DNA of 64,000 nt from assembly GCA_033961575.1 (NCBI GenBank), contig CM066733.1:68461921-68525920 (forward strand), given 5' to 3'. The position numbers and the translations under genes were made by a program. The stretch comes from Aselliscus stoliczkanus. Its lineage: Eukaryota > Chordata > Mammalia > Chiroptera > Hipposideridae. Under the pieces are notes generated by a model. The model saw nothing but the letters and a program-made list of their open reading frames with translations, made no database searches and was not told where the DNA came from. Positions 21,512 to 32,752 of this stretch are shown in pieces (position 1 is the stretch's first letter; the number at the start of each line of letters is the position of its first letter).

Positions 21512-22964
21512 GTCCTTTTTATCTATTAATGACAATCCCTGGCTGTCTTTTACCTTAACAACACTCTGCAGTTCTCCTGGCAAACAACCACTCGTGTAAT
21601 TTCTTGAGGAGGGATTCGTACTTATACTATGCATTATTCACAAGTACTGTTGAGTTATGTTTAACTGTACTCTTGCGTGTAATTCTTTTCTTAGTGTGCG
21701 CTCAGTTATTTTTAATAAATGGTTTCTTCCTTAGAAGTGTCTTGCTTTAAATAGCTGCTGTAGGATCTGTGGCAGAACATGACCTGGGTGAACATTTGCT
21801 ATCATTTTCCTGATTGAATAGGCCAGGTATTACCTTATGTCTAAAAGGCATGTTTGATCTCTGTTTTTGACGTAAATGCATAAGATGGTGTTTCTTATGG
21901 TTTTCTTATTCTTCCAGTCCTGAACCATCCAATCCTGAGATTCAATTGACATCAATTTTCAACACCATCCTTCTTGTCTGCAGGACTTCGGTCATATCTA
22001 TTTGTATGCAATGTGTCACTTCCTGATCCATAGTCTTATTTTCTGATCTCAGATTAAATCATTCTTTGATTCAGAGTGCCATACACTGTCTTGTAGGCTT
22101 CTTGAGCTTTATGCTATTTTTATTACACAGCCCCCTTTACATTGTGTTTATCCCTATATTTTTGAGACTTTGTGCAGTTTTCAGGCACTCCTTCTCCTTA
22201 GACCCTTGTCATTCTACTGGAAAACAAAACAAATCTTCCTTCTCATTGTTTTCCCCATCTAGGACTTTGGTTCTGTGTATATTGAACATGTTTTTCTCTG
22301 TCTGTTTTTATTTTATTTACTAATTTCTCTAGATGCTGTTTTTTTCTCCCCTGAACTGAACTGCCTGTTTTGAAGGGTTTGTTCTTTCTCGTCCCTCTGC
22401 AAAAACTACCTTTACCTGATGTTTGCTCACTGCTCCTCTGGTCCATCTCCAGCATCTCTATTTTCCCATCACGATATAAGATTCCTATATTCTTGAAATC
22501 TTCTTTTGCTGAGTTTTCTTTCACCACAGGGGACTATTAAAGGGCTTTCACTTTGGGTCCTCAATCCTGGCCCAGCTTTGCCAGCCTCTTCCTTTGCCTG
22601 TGACCCCCTCTTGCACAGGTGGTACCTGTGATCTCATTATATAAGTGTGATCTCATTGACCAAATTGCTATGAGCTTCTCGGTCTGTTTATAACCCTTGT
22701 CCAGACTGCACAGTGCTTGCAGAAAGGCAGCTGATCTAGTGCACAAGCTCCCTGACCAGGTGCCACAGAGGCTTAGGGCCCATGAGCTGTTTGCAGAGCT
22801 ATTGCAGGGCAGGGAAGACAGAGGCATGGCTCAGGACCACTGCCTCTGGCACCAATGTGGATTCCTCTTACATGCTGGGATTCTGTATAAAGTTTATGCT
22901 GGAAATAAAAATGGTTTTACTGCTAATAATAGAATTTTGAAAATGTTGATATAGTGAAGGAGCA
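21512..22964. other. Unassigned sequence, about 1.4 kb
   Basis: No recognised repeat. A plus frame at 22697-22954 (85 codons) and overlapping minus frames have no known motif. A polyadenylation-like aataaa lies at about 22,903. An unrecognised LTR or pseudogene cannot be excluded. Confidence 0.4.
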
Positions 22965-23135
22965 TTGACCATGGAGACAGACGGTTCTGTGCTTACCCGC
23001 TGGGTAATCTTGAGACTGTCATCTATAAAGTGTGATTGCTATATTCTTTCCAACTCACTCAGGAGGGTTACTTGAGATTGTGTGAGAATGCATGACTACC
23101 TGAGAAAGAATTGAAAGTATGAAGTAAATCTTTAT
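22965..23135 (+). mobile_element. MIR fragment, diverged
   Basis: 'gagacagacggttctgtg', 'cgctgggtaatcttgagact' and 'tcatctataaagtgtgattg' follow the MIR layout in sense, with heavy divergence. Confidence 0.6.
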
Positions 23136-23460
23136 ATATCAACATGTATACACCTCCAAAACAATGTGTAGTGGAAAAGAACAAGTTGCAGAATGGTAGG
23201 AACAGTGTGGTAACATTTGTATGAACTTAAAACAAATACAGAACAATACAGACTGTTGCTGGAGCATTAGAACTGGGCATGAGGACAAAATGGAGATGAG
23301 ATTGATATATAATGCTTTTAAAAAAAATTGAAGCAGTTACGTCAAATAGTAACAATAATTATATTTGTTATGTTATTTTGGTATTTTAAAAAAATATTCC
23401 CCTCTTCCCAAATCTGTAAAATACCAGTTAAATGTGTTCATGACATTTTATTAGACGATT

Positions 23461-23519
<59 letters not shown>

Positions 23520-24529
23520 GTCCTTCTTCTCATTGTTTTATTCCTGAAAACAAGAAGAGAAATTAGAATTCCAGGTGGTTTCATCATATTCTTTTTCCAA
23601 CTGTCTCATCCTTTTTCTCTGAGCACACACGATCTCTAAAATAGATGAATCTTTCACTGCCAATTTGGAACACACTTCAAACTTCTTCCTTCCCAGGACT
23701 GAATGCCGGCCCCCTAACCCTTCGAATGGATCCCAATTGAATAGTAATACTAACCAGGCACTCTGCTGCATAGTCTTCCATCCACTAGGCCCTGAGCCCT
23801 GACCCGCCTCACAGGTTCCTGCATGCTGCTTCCTTTCGTGAAATGGCCTGTAGCCAAGACTGTATTTTCTTTTCCTTCTTTTCTCTTCAATCCCTAAGCA
23901 GTAAGGAAGACAAGTTAAGAAGAGTATCTTCTATTTCTTTTGCTCTCTCCATCTTCCCAGTATGTCTTTTTTTTCCTTTTCTCTTCTTAGATGCTGCTCT
24001 AACTCATTTTAATACTCTTCTGCATGTATTCATTTATAGCTTAGAGGTGACATTACTCAGGAAATGGGTAGGAAGAGTTTGGGGCTGGGGCCTGGAGATA
24101 TGGACTGTGGCACAGTTTGGAAGTAGTACCCTTTAACTCTAGCCCTATTACTGGCCTTTGGCTTCCCAGTAGGTTGTGATATGTCCTGGGCTCAGCCTTT
24201 TTGCCTCCTTGCCTGCTAGCAGTGCCCCACTGTGACTTCTCACAGAAGAAACGTCTTGGGCCGCCCATCAGTGGTAATGGGCCAGGCCTGGACAATACAC
24301 CCCGTTTTATAGGGTTAGGAAGTGGACATGAAGAGACCTTCATTCCAGCCTGTACAGCTGTGATTAAGGCTTGAGTCTCCAGATGTGTAACTTCAGCCTC
24401 TTTCTACTACAGTTTGAGTCCTAGTGGAGCAGTCTTTCCAGTCTTGTTGGATCCTGCTTCACTCAGCTCTAAAAAAAAAATAAAAAAAAAATGCCTGGCC
24501 ATTTTCTCCAGCTGTACTCACTTACTTGG
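23136..24529. other. Unassigned sequence around a TC microsatellite
   Basis: Besides the microsatellite at 23465-23515 nothing is recognised. The frames near 23328-23639 and 23843-24343 are produced partly by pyrimidine-rich low-complexity DNA. An A-run occurs at 24,471-24,491. Confidence 0.45.
23465..23515. repeat. (TC)n microsatellite
   Basis: 51 bp of uninterrupted TC dinucleotides, likely length-polymorphic. Confidence 0.97.
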
Positions 24530-25499
24530 TGATCTCATTCAGTTCCATTTTAAATATTATCTATATGCTCCTAAATAGATATCTCTTGATCTGGTATCTT
24601 ATCTGAACTCCAGTTTCATTTATTTTACTTACTTGACAGCCATCAGTATTTTTAATAGGCATCTCAAATGTAACTTGTCTAAAATCTTAGTTCCCCTCCG
24701 TCCCAAACTGACTTTTTCCCAAAGTTTCTCAGTGTGACAATGTCATTCACTCAGCTGGCTTTTCCTAAAAAACCTGGAGTCAATATTGACTCTTTTGTTT
24801 CTTTTATACCAATTATTCAAGCTATCAGTTGGTCTTGTTTGCCCTACTTTCAGAATATATTCCAAATCTGAATCCTTCTTACTACTGCCTTTCTCTATCA
24901 CAAGCCAGTTGTCTCTCACCTGGCCTGTTTCTTACAGAAGGCTCCTAACTGGCTCCCCTGATCTCACTCTGATTTGTTAAAATCTGTTTTCCACCCAGGT
25001 CCCAGAGAGGTCCTTTTAAAACAAGGCCAATCAAGCCACTCCTTTGCTCAAACTTTTCTAGGGGTTTCTCAGCATATTTTTATGTCTCCCAAACACCCTA
25101 CTATACATCTGATCACCTACAGGACGGGCCACTGGCCAGCTCTCTAATTGCATCCCCTGCCTTCCCTCCCTTCCTCCTTCTGCTCAGGCCACGCTGACCT
25201 GCTTTACCTCAGGTTGCCAAGAGCACTGGGCTTCCACCTTTGCTATTGCTGAATCCTGGGCTTGGAATTATCTCAAGGTATTTGCATCGCCCACCTTTCA
25301 CTTCCTTCAGGTCTCTGCTCCCGTGTCATCTCCTCAGAGATCCTTGACCACACTAAGTAGCAACTGCAGCTCTGTCCTTCAGTATCCCTTCCTGTCTTTA
25401 TTTTTCTTCATGACAGTTATCACTTCCTGACTTCAGACATATCTTTGTACATTGAAGTGTTTTTTCATTGAACTGTTTCCCCTATTTGCATGTAACTCT

Positions 25500-25535
<36 letters not shown>

Positions 25536-25640
25536 CCTTATCACTCTTCACTCTTGTTCACTGTTGTGTCCCCTGTTCCAGACACTAGAACCCTTTCTAA
25601 ACCCAAAGAACAGATTAAGCCAGAATCAATAAATATTTGT
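24530..25640 (+). mobile_element. L2 LINE, sense, 3' portion
   Basis: The first part shows ORF2-like words by translation (CLSPGLFLTE and related). Next come 'ccaatcaagccactcctttg', 'tctgctcaggccacgctgac' and 'ctccttcaggtctctgctcc'-like blocks near 25,300, and 'gacagttatcacttcctgac', the usual run-in to the L2 3' end. It finishes near 'caataaatatttg' (25,628). A GA microsatellite interrupts it. Ancient and non-coding. Confidence 0.75.
25502..25535. repeat. (GA)n microsatellite, imperfect
   Basis: GA dinucleotides with one AAAG interruption, lying inside the L2 3' region. Confidence 0.95.
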
Positions 25641-25919
25641 AGACACAATGACTAGTGGAGCATACATTAGGCTAAGCCATTTAGAAGTGCCCAGTTCATA
25701 AGAAATTTTCTGACTAGGATTTCAGAAGAAATACTCCATCACCCTGAACTTCACAGGGATAGAGTATATATTAGGTACATCATACAATCCAAAGCTTTTC
25801 TTCCAGTTTCAAATAGTCTGATTTATAATAGCTGCTTACATTTGTTTCTATAAGTACACTTATTGTTATTTCTATAAGTACACTTATAGCTGTCTATATT
25901 TGTTTCTATAAGTGCACAT
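25641..25919. other. Unassigned sequence with a triplicated motif
   Basis: Nothing recognised apart from the three copies of a 19-bp motif annotated separately. Confidence 0.45.
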
Positions 25920-25921
25920 AT
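25845..25921. repeat. Three spaced copies of a 19-bp near-palindromic motif
   Basis: tttctataagtacacttat occurs exactly at 25845-25863 and 25869-25887, and with two changes at 25903-25921. Its core ataagtacacttat is nearly self-complementary. The spacing of 24 and 34 bp is irregular, so this is not a simple tandem array. Confidence 0.85.
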
Positions 25922-26060
25922 TTATTGGGTGCATTCTAGAGTCCAGGCTCTGTATCTCTCTATTTATTACCTCATTTGATCCTCACCAGAACCCAAGGAT
26001 ACTATTAAGCTTGAGTAGCTTGCCCGAGGCCACATGGCTGGCCAGTGATGCAGCCAAAAT
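25920..26060 (-). mobile_element. MIR fragment
   Basis: Antisense: 'attacctcatttgatcctca', 'agcttgcccgaggccacatg' and 'aaaatttgaaccccaaaagc' match MIR. Confidence 0.75.
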
Positions 26061-27479
26061 TTGAACCCCAAAAGCTTGATGAGACGCCATACTATCATCA
26101 CAGCTCTGCATCATTGTCTCATACTACTCTTTGTGTCCCTGTTTTTGATTTAGATGATGTGACTATCATGCCACAGCATCAGTGCAGCAATATGCCATTA
26201 GAGGATTGATAGAGCATTACATATTGATTGAAGTATGTGGTGGTATGACCTTTTTTTCAGATGCAACAACTCATTAATTCTGCAACTTTAGAACAACCTG
26301 CCCCATGTGCTGCCCAACAAATATTCTTTCTACTTGTGATCATTGGACAATAAAGAAACCATGTTGTGGCCATCTCTCCAAACTTTGCCCTGCCCTCCTC
26401 CCACTAAGAACTGACTGTTTCCCACCTTCTGCAGGCTGCTCAGTCAACCTGGTCACTGTGATATCTTGAGTGCCAAGGACACTGGAAGCGAGACTCAGGT
26501 TTGCACAGTTAGATTGATAAGCAGATGCTAAGCCGATGTGACACAGCTGCTACTGCTGAGCCAGGAAAAGCAGGTCAAGGTTATTAGGAGAAAGTGTGGC
26601 CATTGCCCATAGCCGGGAGCAAAAATATCCCCATGTACCGTTTTCTTTCCCAGTCTCTCTCTTCAAATCCCTTCTCGTCCTTTCCTTTTATTTCATTATG
26701 TTTTCTGTCTCTTAGGGGGTTGTGGTAAAAGAGACACATGTTGAAATCACTGGACCTCTCTAAATAAAGGACATCCATGAATCAACCACTTTGTTTTCTA
26801 ACATTATAGACATTATTTGGTCTTCCAAGGAGTGCCATACTTTAAAAATCAGATTCAAAGATGATCAGTGACCCTTTGCCATTTATTATTTGATTCTGTT
26901 TATTTTAAAGACATGGTTTCACATCTGAAACATACTGGATATCTTATACTAATGCAGCTGATACTTACGACATATTAGCATACATGCAGTGTAACCAGGG
27001 AGTTTGGTTTCTTCTATCCATTTTTCATTGAACTGAATTTATTGGTGGCTAACTTGGATTTTCTTCTTTATCCAGAAGAACTTGTGTACCCTAAGGTCTT
27101 TTTAAAAAAACCTATTTCTATATAATTTTGAACTGAATATGATTTAATAAGGTAAAAATGACCACATAAAATAAACCAACCTTAAAACCAAAGGCATTTA
27201 AAAATTATCATCTTCAGATCAAGAGTACATCAGTATCTACCGGTAAACTTTGAAGCTGTGCCAAGGTCTCTAGCTGGTAAGTTTGCCATGCCCCTGTCTG
27301 CAGTGGTGTGGAGCCTCTCCGAAAACCCCGTTTCTCCTCCAGGATCCCTCACCCCCAAAACTCACACCCTCCTTCTCACCAGGCCATGTCCTCTGCCTGG
27401 AAATCTTCAGGCTCATCAAAACTTTGGTGATCTCTGCTTTTTCTTTTTGGCTTTATAGTCCCTTCAGGATGTGTCATGT
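26061..27479. other. Unassigned sequence, about 1.4 kb
   Basis: No repeat or exon recognised. The overlapping plus frames at 27258-27564 have no known motif. Confidence 0.45.
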
Positions 27480-27595
27480 GAAACATGGGCTTGAAGTCTT
27501 GGTTTATATTGGAATTCTGGCACTTATCAGCTATGTGGGTTGGGAATATTACTCAACACTCTGAGCCTTGATTTCCTCATTTATCTGAACAGGGA
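27480..27595 (+). mobile_element. MIR fragment
   Basis: 'gaattctggcacttatcagc', 'tatgtgggttgggaatatta' and 'ctctgagccttgatttcctc' correspond to the MIR core and its 3' side in sense. Confidence 0.7.
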
Positions 27596-27884
27596 AGCAG
27601 CAATGAGACAAAACACATGAAATTCCTAATGTCTTATACCTACAGTAAACCAGAGCTATTTTTATAATAGTAGTATTATCTCACTGAACCTGTAACTCAA
27701 TGTCAAGAATGGTTGGTGGAGAATAAATTAAAATGAATTTTCACTGAGTTTGGCTTGTAAAAGATATGAAATTTAAACAAACAGAACAAACTGTCATACT
27801 CAGGCCAAGTAACTAGGTCATGGGGAAGAAACCCTAGATCTTAAAGAAATAAAAAGCGATCCCAGGATTGAACAGTATATTTTT

Positions 27885-27990
27885 AGATGACATCTGTAAA
27901 ATAGGAATAAAATAATACTTATTCCATTGGGTTGTTATGAGAATAAAATGATTTGATCCATGTAAAGCATTTAGAACACATAGGAAAAAG
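27885..27990 (+). mobile_element. MIR 3' part
   Basis: 'atctgtaaaataggaataaa', 'attgggttgttatgagaata' and 'tgtaaagcatttagaacaca' are the 3' half of MIR. It could be the remainder of the fragment that ends 290 bp to the left. Confidence 0.7.
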
Positions 27991-28159
27991 AAAGTCAGGC
28001 ATTGCCATTAATAGATAAAAGGATTTAGATTTTTAGACCTGGTGGCATGTCAATGATTATTGAGGTATGTCTCTTTGGGTTGAAATACTACAAGTCTGAT
28101 TGTTATATTTCTTAAGCTTTGGAGAATATCTAAATTGTCAGCATCCTGAGGTGTCTATC

Positions 28160-28164
<5 letters not shown>

Positions 28165-28212
<48 letters not shown>
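28165..28212. repeat. (TATC)n microsatellite, 12 units
   Basis: 48 bp of uninterrupted TATC. The sequence just right of it ('gtacagtgtctggcacagac', 'tttattgaatgaatggatga') looks like a MIR or L2 3' end. Confidence 0.95.
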
Positions 28213-28214
28213 AT

Positions 28215-28295
28215 CATTTATCTTACCTCTTGGTACAGTGTCTGGCACAGACCTAGCATTTAGTGAATGTTTATTGAATGAATGGATGAACAAGT
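28215..28295 (+). mobile_element. L2/MIR 3' end, short
   Basis: 'ggtacagtgtctggcacaga' followed by 'gtttattgaatgaatggatg' is the standard ending of L2 (and related MIR) elements. It is too short to separate the two. Confidence 0.6.
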
Positions 28296-28599
28296 AGGAA
28301 AGACACCTGCTTTGTCTAAATTTGGGTATTATTTGGTTGATGACATACCACTTTGTGGAAATTTTTAAATTTTCCCCTTCACTTTTCCCACCCACCCCAT
28401 CCCACCAGGTATTGAGACTCTAAACCAGACACAAAATTCTGCAATATTTTTGCCTCTTCTCACTCCAGAAAGCATTCCCTGGAAACAATCTGGGGTCACA
28501 ATCTCCCGAGCCCATGGGAGCCAGGCAGGGAGCATGAATGAGTAGAATGGGCTGGGTGACAGTAGATTATGAGCCTTCCTCCCGTCCCCCGCCCCCAGA

Positions 28600-28722
28600 A
28601 AGCAAGCTCTGTGAGAGAAGCAGCCTCCTCTGTTTTTTGACTTGTGTCCATCCAGCACCTAGAACAGTGCCTGCCACATAGTTCTTCATGGCTAAACATT
28701 GGTTGAATGAATGAATAACTGC
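28600..28722 (+). mobile_element. L2 3' end
   Basis: 'tccatccagcacctagaaca', 'gtgcctgccacatagttctt' and 'ggttgaatgaatgaataact' are the 3' terminus of L2 in sense. Confidence 0.75.
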
Positions 28723-29019
28723 TCAGTGTAGACTGACTGTTGCAATGCAGCAATGAGGACCCCATGTTGTCCAATCCTTAGATTTCTCAAGCAGAACATC
28801 GTATCTACTTTTATGTGAAATCTCTTGGTTTCAAATGATGGCAACCCATTAAACATGTTAAAACACTGTGTAGGTCAGTCAAAAACACATCTAAGGGAAA
28901 ATTCAGCTCCTAAACCCTAGCAGTTTTTAGACCCCTGCTCTCAGTAATAATTTATGCATTGATTTCCCATTGGCCCCATAAGATCACTTTCATAATTGCA
29001 TCCTTTTTTCATATGTGCT
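28723..29019. other. Unassigned sequence
   Basis: Nothing recognised. Confidence 0.4.
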
Positions 29020-29165
29020 GGGTAGTGCAGAGAGTATTATCTCCATTTTATAGATAAGCTCACTGAGGAAATCAATTGACTTGTTTAAGGTCGCAACACT
29101 GGTAAGTAATGGAACTGAAACTAGAATCCAAGTGTTCTGATCCCAAATCCTTATGTGAGACGCAT
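29020..29165 (-). mobile_element. MIR fragment
   Basis: 'tatctccattttatagataa', 'gctcactgaggaaatcaatt' and 'ttgtttaaggtcgcaacact' are antisense MIR. Confidence 0.8.
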
Positions 29166-30424
29166 ATTGAGGTGCACATTTCAAGATACCATTATGGTCA
29201 TTCTGCCACATGTCCTCTGGGAAGATAAGTCATAAACCAAATGCTTTTGTTACTTCATAAATTTGAGTTTCTATTCTTCTTAGGACTGTCTAACACTTTC
29301 TTACTGATGCTTCTCTCCATCTTCCAACCAATCTGGTCCAAACAACTATGTGGCATTGCAATCATAATTAAAATAAACTTGCTTCCACTTTGGTGTGATT
29401 AATTCATAGGGAAGCCCATTTCTCTTTTGTTATGCTCCTGTATGTACAGATAATAATTTTAATCATTGATAATGTATAGCTTCATTCGTTTGGATCTAGA
29501 TTTGAGCATTATAAAAAAACAAAACACAAAAAAAACCAAAATAACAATGTTTTAAACAAGATCAAAATTGTTTTTATTTTCCCTTATTTCATGTAAATAT
29601 GAACCTAAATAGTCCAGAGATGCTAGGGTGGCTCCAAAGCATCACAGAGCTCAGCTTCTTCCATCTATATTGTGATTGTTACCATGGCATGCTTTGCTAG
29701 ATCTCTCACCAGTATGTTCATATTAATGTCAGAGGCGAAAGGAAAGAGGTGAAGGGACCACACCTCCTTCCTTTTATGGCATAAAGAGGAAGTTGGTCAC
29801 ATTGCTTCTGCTCACAGCTTACTGACCATAATTGAATATTATTGTCATCCATCTGTAAGGGGGTAAGGAATATAGTTTTTTATCTGGATGGACATGGGTT
29901 CAGCTGAAAATTATTTTATAACTACATAAGAAGACAACCAATATGGGGGGACAATTTATGATCTGTGCCATAATAGCTAAGCATTAATGTGCTATCTACC
30001 GATTAAGCAGTGTTTTCTAACTGATTGGGTATTCCTTGATTCAGAGATCTGGTCCTAGTTTGCTTTTCATCTGCAATAGTTAGTATAGGTAGTAGATGTT
30101 TGGTGGATTAATATTTTAATATGTAAAAGTAAGGGGCTGGCTGGACAAGTCTCAAGAGTCTTCTCTGAATCCCTCACAAGTTATCAGGTAACCTTTGAAA
30201 GTTGAAATTTGCAGGGAGTGAAAACAGTCAGGTATTGTTATTGATACCTGTGGACAGGGGTCCTTGAACAGGAATTTATCAGATTCCTCTTTGGAGATAA
30301 CTCCTTTTCCTCTACATCTTCAGCATCTGGTTGAGCCAATCACTTCACATATCCATTCACCTTATGTTACCTGGGCAGTCTTACTGGTGAGGACACTGAC
30401 CACATCCCAGCAAAAATTGCATAG
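29166..30424. other. Unassigned sequence, about 1.26 kb
   Basis: No convincing repeat or coding signal. An A/C-rich low-complexity patch occurs at 29,514-29,545. Confidence 0.45.
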
Positions 30425-31005
30425 ATTCCTATGGTGGCTGTAAAAAAAGACCACAGAGTTAGTGGCTTAAAGCGTCAGAAGTTTCTTCTCTCACAGCTTT
30501 GGAAGCCAGAAGCCTGAAATCAGTTTCATGGGGCCAAGATCAAGGTGTCAGTAGGGTGGCATTCTCTCTTGAGGCTCTAGGGCCAACCACCTTGCCTCTC
30601 CCAGCACCCTCCCCCACCCTTGGCTGCCGGCATTCCAAGCTCATGGTCACATGACTCCAGTCTCTGCTTCTGTGACCATATCACCTTCTTCTCTTTTGTC
30701 TATGTCAAATTTTCCTCTAGGTCCTTCTTATGAAGGCACTTGTAGTTGCATTTAGGCCCACCTGGATAATGCAGGAAATTTCCCCATCTCAGAATCCTCA
30801 TATGTGGGATCTGAACCGAGGCTGCTGGCATCCCCAAACCAGCTCTTAACCAGTGTGCCACTCGGCTGGCCCCCATCTCAGAATCCTTAATCACATCTGC
30901 GGAGCCCTTTTCTTTTTTTCCATATAAGGTGATATTCATATTCTACAGATTAGAATGTGGATACGTGGAGATCTTTGGGGATAGCCATTATTCTGCCTAC
31001 AACAG
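30425..31005 (-). mobile_element. ERVL-MaLR (MLT1-type) LTR, antisense
   Basis: Blocks in order: 'gtggctgtaaaaaaagacca', 'agagttagtggcttaaagc', 'ttctctcacagctttggaag', 'gatcaaggtgtcagtagggt', 'ggctctagggccaaccac', 'cacctggataatgcaggaaa', 'atagccattattctgcctac'. This is the antisense layout of MaLR LTRs of the MLT1 group. No internal retroviral genes are seen, so it is a solo LTR. It is split by the tailless SINE at 30,798-30,870. Confidence 0.72.
30782..30886 (-). mobile_element. Tailless tRNA-like SINE (about 73 bp) with perfect 16-bp TSD
   Basis: Body 30798-30870. It consists only of the tRNA-like part of the SINE head: an antisense B-box region 'tgggatctgaacc' to the head 'actcggctggc'. 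The 3' part ('gagggcagtgtcactggc') and the A/T tail seen in sister copies are missing. Both sides carry ccccatctcagaatcc (30782-30797 and 30871-30886). Because the TSD directly abuts a 3'-truncated body with no tail, this resembles tailless retroposition rather than a later deletion. Confidence 0.85.
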
Positions 31006-31014
31006 CAATAGTAT

Positions 31015-31110
31015 TTAATTTTAGCCTCACATCAATTTCATTTGACTTTTCAGGAAACTAAAGTTCAGAGAGGCTAAGTCACCTACTCTGGGTCACCCAG
31101 CCTGTTCTAC
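31015..31110 (-). mobile_element. MIR fragment
   Basis: 'ttttcaggaaactaaagttc', 'agagaggctaagtcacctac' and 'tctgggtcacccagcctgtt' are antisense MIR. Confidence 0.7.
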
Positions 31111-32672
31111 CTCTTTTTTCTCACTCCTCTTTCTCTGAGCCAGTAGCAAAGTAGAGTGATGAAAAGTTCAATCAGCCTAGGACAGCCAGATGGAATGCCC
31201 CCCACCCCTTCCTGCTCTCATCACCAAGTCAGTAGGTAGCATGTCTTTCCCTCCCTTATGAAGCCATCCTGGGCCCTTTGTGACTTCCTTTCCCCTTTAA
31301 GGCGGCCCAATGTCCATTTTATCCTCACTTCACCTGTGTGTGAAGTTAGGCACCCAGGAGAGGGACTACCTGCTTGTGCAACTCGAACTTGTCAGAATCC
31401 ACCCATGGGATTTGGAGGAGTATCGAGTTCCTTTGATATGATTGGGTCCAGAACTCTTCTGGACTTTGGCATTTCCAAGTTGGGTTACAAATGTCATGAG
31501 AACAGACTCTCTGGCAAGATATCCAGTGTTACGGCTTCCAGCCTCAACCAGATATAGCAGGAGTCTGGCTTTTCCCAGAGTGTTTTAATGCTTTCAGGTT
31601 CTGGTCCCGACTGGAATGAAGTGGTAAAACAACTTTCAAGTAAACATTCGGAATGTTAGTGAAAAAGCTTAGTTCATTATTAAGTGTACCAATAGGTGAA
31701 GTTGGGGGAATGAAGTGATGAGAACAAGGGGAAGGAGAATGGCATATTTTTCCCGCAAACTACTCCTGAGTGAAGGCACATGGTGGAAAAGCCGAACTGC
31801 ATCTATTGAATACCTGATATGCCATTTCCCAAACAGTCATGTGCAGAGGTAGGGCCAGCTCAGCTGTATTGTTGCTATACGAATGTGGTGGCTTAGCCAT
31901 TTGGAGTTAATTGTTAATCAAGCCAGACATTATCTGTAATACTATTCTGAGAGGTAGAAAGACAAAAAAAAAAAAAAAAAAAAAGAAAAATCCAATATCT
32001 TTATTCCCCTTGTCATCAAAAAGCTTTAAAAATTCTTTTATAATAGCTATAAGAATGGCAGAGACAGGGCTATTTTAAGAACCAAAAATGCCTGCTGTTT
32101 TTGTTTTATATTTTCAAATAATTTTATCTATGAACCAATGTCAGCTGGAAAGGATCTGCTACATACTGAAAATTGCATAGGCTGATTCCCAGCAGCACCC
32201 TCTCTGTGATGCTCATTTTGCTATTAAGGGAAGCCACTTCACAAACCAATTGTCAACAGGGGCAGATGAAGACACAATAGTTAATCAGGTTTTACAAGGC
32301 CGCACATCTAATTCGAATTGTAAAAGGACCCCATTAGTGCCTTCTTTCCCTTGTTCTTGAATGTTGTCTTTTTCCAAATTGAGGGCTCACGACTTTGGAT
32401 CCCCCTACAAGATAGCAGTCAGTTAATAAAAGACCTGAAGAACTCTTTTCCATACTGAGGGCCCCCTTTGGAGCCTATTAACACCCTTTTTTTTATGGGA
32501 GCAAAGCAAGTAGCCACCTCCTGACATGTGTTGGCACTTTCTAAAAGGTCATTAATGCTCCATATTTCAGAGTATAACAAACCCAGGAAGGCTCACAAGG
32601 AGCCCAGCAGGGGTAAAATAAAAACAGTGAGTAATTTACAGCGCTTCTTGTCTCACCTAGGTGGTGCATGCC

Positions 32673-32676
<4 letters not shown>
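31111..32676. other. Unassigned sequence, about 1.5 kb, possibly unique/conserved
   Basis: No transposon recognised from 31,111 to the GA microsatellite apart from an A-run at about 31,964-31,984. The plus frame 31258-31557 (99 codons) has no known motif. At 31906-31918 gttaattgttaat resembles a homeodomain/HNF1-type site. Lack of repeats over this length is unusual for the window. Confidence 0.4.

Positions 32677-32747
<71 letters not shown>
32677..32747. repeat. (AG)n microsatellite, 71 bp
   Basis: Uninterrupted AG dinucleotides, the longest simple repeat in the window. The reading frames across it are artefacts of the repeat. Confidence 0.97.

Positions 32748-32752
<5 letters not shown>

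Noticed and set aside
22697..22954. Possible processed pseudogene or exon (85 codons)
   Set aside because: The product resembles no known protein to me, and there is no TSD or poly(A) signature; left as unassigned.
25845..25921. CRISPR-like repeats with spacers
   Set aside because: Three short imperfect units with 5- and 15-bp gaps in vertebrate DNA; far too short and irregular.
30425..31005. Full endogenous retrovirus
   Set aside because: Only LTR-type sequence is present. There are no gag, pol or env motifs and no second LTR in the window.
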